In this document: in pieces, positions 61,449 to 64,000 of the stretch
Position numbering within the stretch: the stretch's first letter is position 1
Layout of the letters: each line of letters starts with the position of its first letter
Translations under genes and position numbers: made by a program
DNA from: Caballeronia mineralivorans PML1(12)
GTDB taxonomy: Bacteria > Pseudomonadota > Gammaproteobacteria > Burkholderiales > Burkholderiaceae
Reading direction: 5' to 3'
Assembly (NCBI RefSeq): GCF_001028175.1
Contig: NZ_AEJF01000136.1
Location: 1-64,000, forward strand
Length of the DNA: 64,000 nt
Notes under the pieces: generated by a model
What the model saw: the letters and a program-made list of their open reading frames with translations, nothing else
What the model was told of the DNA's origin: nothing
The model's database searches: none

Positions 61449-61746
61449 TGTCCGCGGCACCCATGTCCGGTTGCTCAATAGCTACGTTAGCTCTTGCATG
61501 CTGCTGAGTGCACGATCGTCGACGCATTGTCCCGATCGGACTTCGGTGCACGAGATGCTTCGATGCTATGACCGACAAGCCCGGCGCTCGGACCGGGTTT
61601 AATCATTGCTAGCATCCTGATAGATCCTGCTGCTATTTCACACCAAACGACCCGTAACTCACGATGTTCCGGTTGGCCATTACCGAGTCCAGTAGGCATA
61701 CCGTAGGCAGCAAAACCTGAAAGTTCTTCACTTTAAGGAAAGCAAC

Positions 61747-62544
61747 GTGACTACTAGTTCAACCCCACGCCCTAAATCCGCCTTAGCGAGCATCGCAGTT
61801 CCACCCAGATGGCGGGCCGCGTTGCGGTACTTACAATGGGCAGACAACATTTTCAAGTGGCGGCTGAGTCGTGCCGAGTGCCCTAACTGCAATGGCCACC
61901 TCTTTCTGTCACTGGGTGGCAGCCCATTCATGACGAGATGCTTAACATGCGGTACCAATGCGACGAACCTATCGTTGATTCCCGTGATCAAGTCGCATGC
62001 AGCGCACAGCAACATCGATAGGGTCTGGGAGATGTCGACCTACGGTGCGGTTCTCGCCTTCCTGAAAAGAACTTTCCACCATGTGACATCCAGTGAGTTC
62101 TTTTCTGAAGTTCCTTCTGGCGAAATCGTAAATGGGACTCTGAGCCAGGATGTCCAAAACCTGTCATTTGGGGACGAGAGCCTCGATCTGATCACGTCAA
62201 ACCAAGTTTTCGAACACGTTCCAGACGATATACGAGGGTATAGCGAGTGCTTTCGAGTCTTGAAAAAAGGCGGCGCGTTGATTTTTACCGTGCCGCTATA
62301 CGACTACGCCACAACGCAGCAACTTGCCGCGATAGGCCTCGACGGGATCAAGTTTTTTGGAGAACCGGAATATCACGACAGCCGAACCGGTGGACCGGAG
62401 TCGGCCCTGACGTTTTGGCGTCACAGTTACCATGATATTTGCGAGCGAGTATCAAAAGTCGGATTCTCTGCCCGCCTGGCAGATGTCACCATAGCAAAAT
62501 CACAGCAGGTCCCAATGAAAGTGATCTACGCCATTAAAGCCTAA
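61747..62544 (+). CDS. Class I SAM-dependent methyltransferase with zinc-ribbon N terminus
   Basis: 265 residues from a GTG with AAGGAAA 6 bases upstream. The N-terminal part has CPNC and CLTCG pairs, 20 residues apart, suggesting a zinc ribbon. The methyltransferase region carries LDLITSNQVFEHVPDDIRGYSECFRVLKKGGALIFTVPL, the usual motif II-III of Methyltransf_11 proteins. The glycine-rich motif I is weak. Proteins of this kind are often found in surface-polysaccharide loci, methylating sugars. The truncated acyltransferase gene follows directly. Confidence 0.85.
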   Translation: MTTSSTPRPKSALASIAVPPRWRAALRYLQWADNIFKWRLSRAECPNCNGHLFLSLGGSPFMTRCLTCGTNATNLSLIPVIKSHAAHSNIDRVWEMSTYGAVLAFLKRTFHHVTSSEFFSEVPSGEIVNGTLSQDVQNLSFGDESLDLITSNQVFEHVPDDIRGYSECFRVLKKGGALIFTVPLYDYATTQQLAAIGLDGIKFFGEPEYHDSRTGGPESALTFWRHSYHDICERVSKVGFSARLADVTIAKSQQVPMKVIYAIKA

Positions 62545-62565
62545 GCAGACAAACACGGAGTGTCT

Positions 62566-62697
62566 ATGATCTTGGGGAACGCGTACACGGGAAAGCGCGA
62601 CAATAACTTCAATCTGATCCGAATGCTCGCAGCGATAGCCCTTCTTGTGAGCGTCGCTAAACCGTGTCGGCCAGCGATGAATGTCCTCAACGGCCAA
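62566..62697 (+). pseudogene. Acyltransferase 3 N-terminal remnant
   Basis: 43 codons from ATG, with GGAG 7 bases upstream. GKRDNNFNLIRMLAAIALLVS is the conserved start of acyltransferase-3 (OafA/YrhL) proteins, in which a His follows; here the frame turns into SVAKPCRPAMNVLNGQ and stops. The remaining ~300 residues are absent. It starts 22 bases after the methyltransferase stop, so both once belonged to one operon, probably of exopolysaccharide modification. Confidence 0.7.
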
Positions 62698-62811
62698 TGA
62701 CCTGCCGACAGAAGGATGAATGACCGCTGCACCGTCCCAGATAACGGACCTTCACCCGCCGATCCTTTCGCAAAAATTTCTCTCAATGTGTAGTATTTAC
62801 TGAAACAGATT

Positions 62812-63750
62812 TCACTTTGTCTGGCACCCGCCACGTGCCCGTATCAGCGCGGCGGCCGATGTAATCGATGTCTGCTCCACAGCGACCTTCGCGATCCCAG
62901 GCAGCGCGTCTTCGGCTAGTTGCGTCAGCGTGCGCCCCGGCGGCATTTCGACGAACACCTGCGCTCCGAGTTCGCCCAGTACGATAGTCGAGTCGTGCCA
63001 GCGAACGGGATATCGCAGGTTGGTCGCGAGGTCGGTGCGAATGACATCGGCCTGACGCAAGGGCCGCGCGCCGCGATTGCTGATATACGGAATCGATGGC
63101 GCACGAAACGCGATCCTGCTCGCGGCTTCGGTGAGTTCGCGAGCGGCATCGTCGAGAAGCACGCAATGGGACGGTACGCTCACCGCAAGCCGCTCGGCCT
63201 TGCGCGCGCCGGCTTTTAGCGCGCGTTCGCGCACGCGGTCGAGATCCGCGTCGGCGCCTGCGACCACGATCTGTCGCGGTGCATTCAAGTTCGCGATGTA
63301 AGCGGCCTGCGTATGAGCATTCGCGATCACCGCGTCGAGCTCGCGCTCGCCAAGACCGGACACAGCGAGCATTCCGTAACCCTGCGGATAAGCGCGCTCC
63401 ATCAATTGCGCGCGCAGGTGCAGGAGCTTTAAAGCGTCATCGAAAGAAATGGCTTCGCACGCGACCGCCGCGCCATAAGCCCCCACCGATAAACCTGCCA
63501 CCACGTCCGGCACGATGCCTTCATCGTGTAGTGCCCGCACCGTGGCTACACCCGCGACCAGCAAGCTGATCTGCACGGCGACGGTCGAATTCAATGCATC
63601 GGCATGGTCGAGATTGAGCACGTCGATATGCAGCACGTCGGAGGCTTCTTCGATGGTCTCAGCAATCCGTGCGTGCGGCGTGGCGCCGCCGAGCGTGTGC
63701 AAAAAGTCCGCGAATTGCGAGCCTTGACCGGGGAAGAGGAACGCGATCAT
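62812..63750 (-). CDS. mdcH: Malonate decarboxylase epsilon subunit (malonyl-CoA:ACP transacylase)
   Basis: 312 residues of the FabD-like acyltransferase fold: MIAFLFPGQGSQF at the N terminus, the nucleophile elbow GLSVGAYGAAVA with the catalytic Ser, the Arg in LRAQLMERAY, and SVPSHCVLLDDAA with the catalytic His. In biotin-independent malonate decarboxylase, MdcH loads malonyl onto the acetyl-primed acyl carrier MdcC. The ATG at 63750 overlaps the mdcG stop (ATGA); an 18-codon extension upstream is rejected. It is the last gene of the mdc operon in this direction. Confidence 0.93.
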   Translation of the reverse strand: MIAFLFPGQGSQFADFLHTLGGATPHARIAETIEEASDVLHIDVLNLDHADALNSTVAVQISLLVAGVATVRALHDEGIVPDVVAGLSVGAYGAAVACEAISFDDALKLLHLRAQLMERAYPQGYGMLAVSGLGERELDAVIANAHTQAAYIANLNAPRQIVVAGADADLDRVRERALKAGARKAERLAVSVPSHCVLLDDAARELTEAASRIAFRAPSIPYISNRGARPLRQADVIRTDLATNLRYPVRWHDSTIVLGELGAQVFVEMPPGRTLTQLAEDALPGIAKVAVEQTSITSAAALIRARGGCQTK

Positions 63751-64000
63751 GCGGCGCAATCCGCCTGCCAGGGATCGGCGACGAGCTTCGGGCCATCGGC
63801 GCAACGCATCATCACGCGTGCGCCCGGGTGCGCGAATTCGGCCAGTGAGAACGCGGCGTCATGCGTCTGGATTTGCATATCAACGCGTGTGCCGTGGTCG
63901 AGCGCTGCTTGGGAGAGAGCATCGAATAATGTCTTCGCGGTGGTGCGGTCCAGTCGCTCAGGCGCGCGCATCAGCAGATCGAGATCGCTCGTTTGCGTGA
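63747..64000 (-). CDS. mdcG: Malonate decarboxylase holo-ACP synthase, C-terminal part
   Basis: The frame is open to the window edge, so only the last ~84 codons are present. TSDLDLLMRAPERLD contains the Asp-x-Asp pair of the nucleotidyltransferase-type active site of MdcG, followed by VDMQIQTHDAAFSLAEFA and ARVMMRCADGPKLVADPW. MdcG transfers the phosphoribosyl-dephospho-CoA group onto the ACP subunit MdcC. It lies just upstream of and overlapping mdcH, as usual in this operon. Confidence 0.88.
   Translation of the reverse strand, partial: TQTSDLDLLMRAPERLDRTTAKTLFDALSQAALDHGTRVDMQIQTHDAAFSLAEFAHPGARVMMRCADGPKLVADPWQADCAA

Noticed and set aside
1-64000. CRISPR array, rRNA or tRNA genes
   Set aside because: No regularly spaced identical repeats and no conserved rRNA or tRNA stretches were noticed on either strand.

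Overview
The window is chromosomal DNA of a high-GC Burkholderiaceae bacterium, most likely Paraburkholderia or Caballeronia. This rests on the GC-rich codon use, a Burkholderia-type trimeric porin, the malonate decarboxylase mdcG-mdcH pair, ALDH16-like and FucU-type genes inside a sugar operon, and many small divergent LysR, XRE and DeoR modules. No rRNA, tRNA or CRISPR array was seen. The gene at the left edge (alcohol dehydrogenase) and the gene at the right edge (mdcG) are both cut by the window.

Left part (1-15.4 kb): an ADH fragment faces a ModA-like binding protein. A signalling locus follows, made of an OmpR-type regulator, a LysM-FecR periplasmic protein, a CHASE2-PAS histidine kinase and a lipoprotein; MipA/OmpV comes next. 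Then comes an amino-acid module: a 2,2-dialkylglycine-decarboxylase-like PLP enzyme, a Glt-type ABC importer, a divergent LysR gene and an XRE-cupin regulator.

Middle part (15.4-30.4 kb): a porin; a sodium:solute symporter with its DUF3311 partner, divergent from a TIGR04076-aldo/keto reductase pair; an M20 amidohydrolase-MFS pair with a divergent LysR gene and a clear operator-like inverted repeat; an Lrp gene divergent from an EamA exporter; a DapA-family aldolase; a secreted protein; an AMACR-type enzyme; and an HWE/HisKA_2-type histidine kinase.

The 30.6-41.2 kb stretch is a complete sugar operon, read as 2-deoxyribose catabolism. It holds deoC, an ALDH16-like dehydrogenase, a FucU mutarotase, a PfkB kinase, a five-part ABC importer and a convergent DeoR repressor. 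Two copies of an almost identical operator-like word (TGTTAyAATCA) lie one at each end, upstream of deoC and upstream of the repressor gene.

41.4-49.7 kb: an alpha/beta hydrolase; a tightly overlapping four-gene operon (DUF2000, enoyl-CoA hydratase, flavodoxin-fold quinone reductase, AraC); a lipoprotein pair with a start-less neighbour; and a cNMP-binding/TrxR-like fusion protein that lacks the CxxC.

The last part (49.7-62.8 kb) is loose and accessory: polysaccharide-acting secreted proteins (clan-A glycosidase, GH16, beta-propeller lipoprotein, GH99-like), two acyltransferase-3 genes (one cut down to 43 codons), a methyltransferase, an IS110-family element, IS5, GNAT and chemoreceptor remnants, and at least four copies of a dispersed non-coding repeat. 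It looks like a decayed and repeatedly invaded exopolysaccharide region. The window ends in the core mdcH and mdcG genes.
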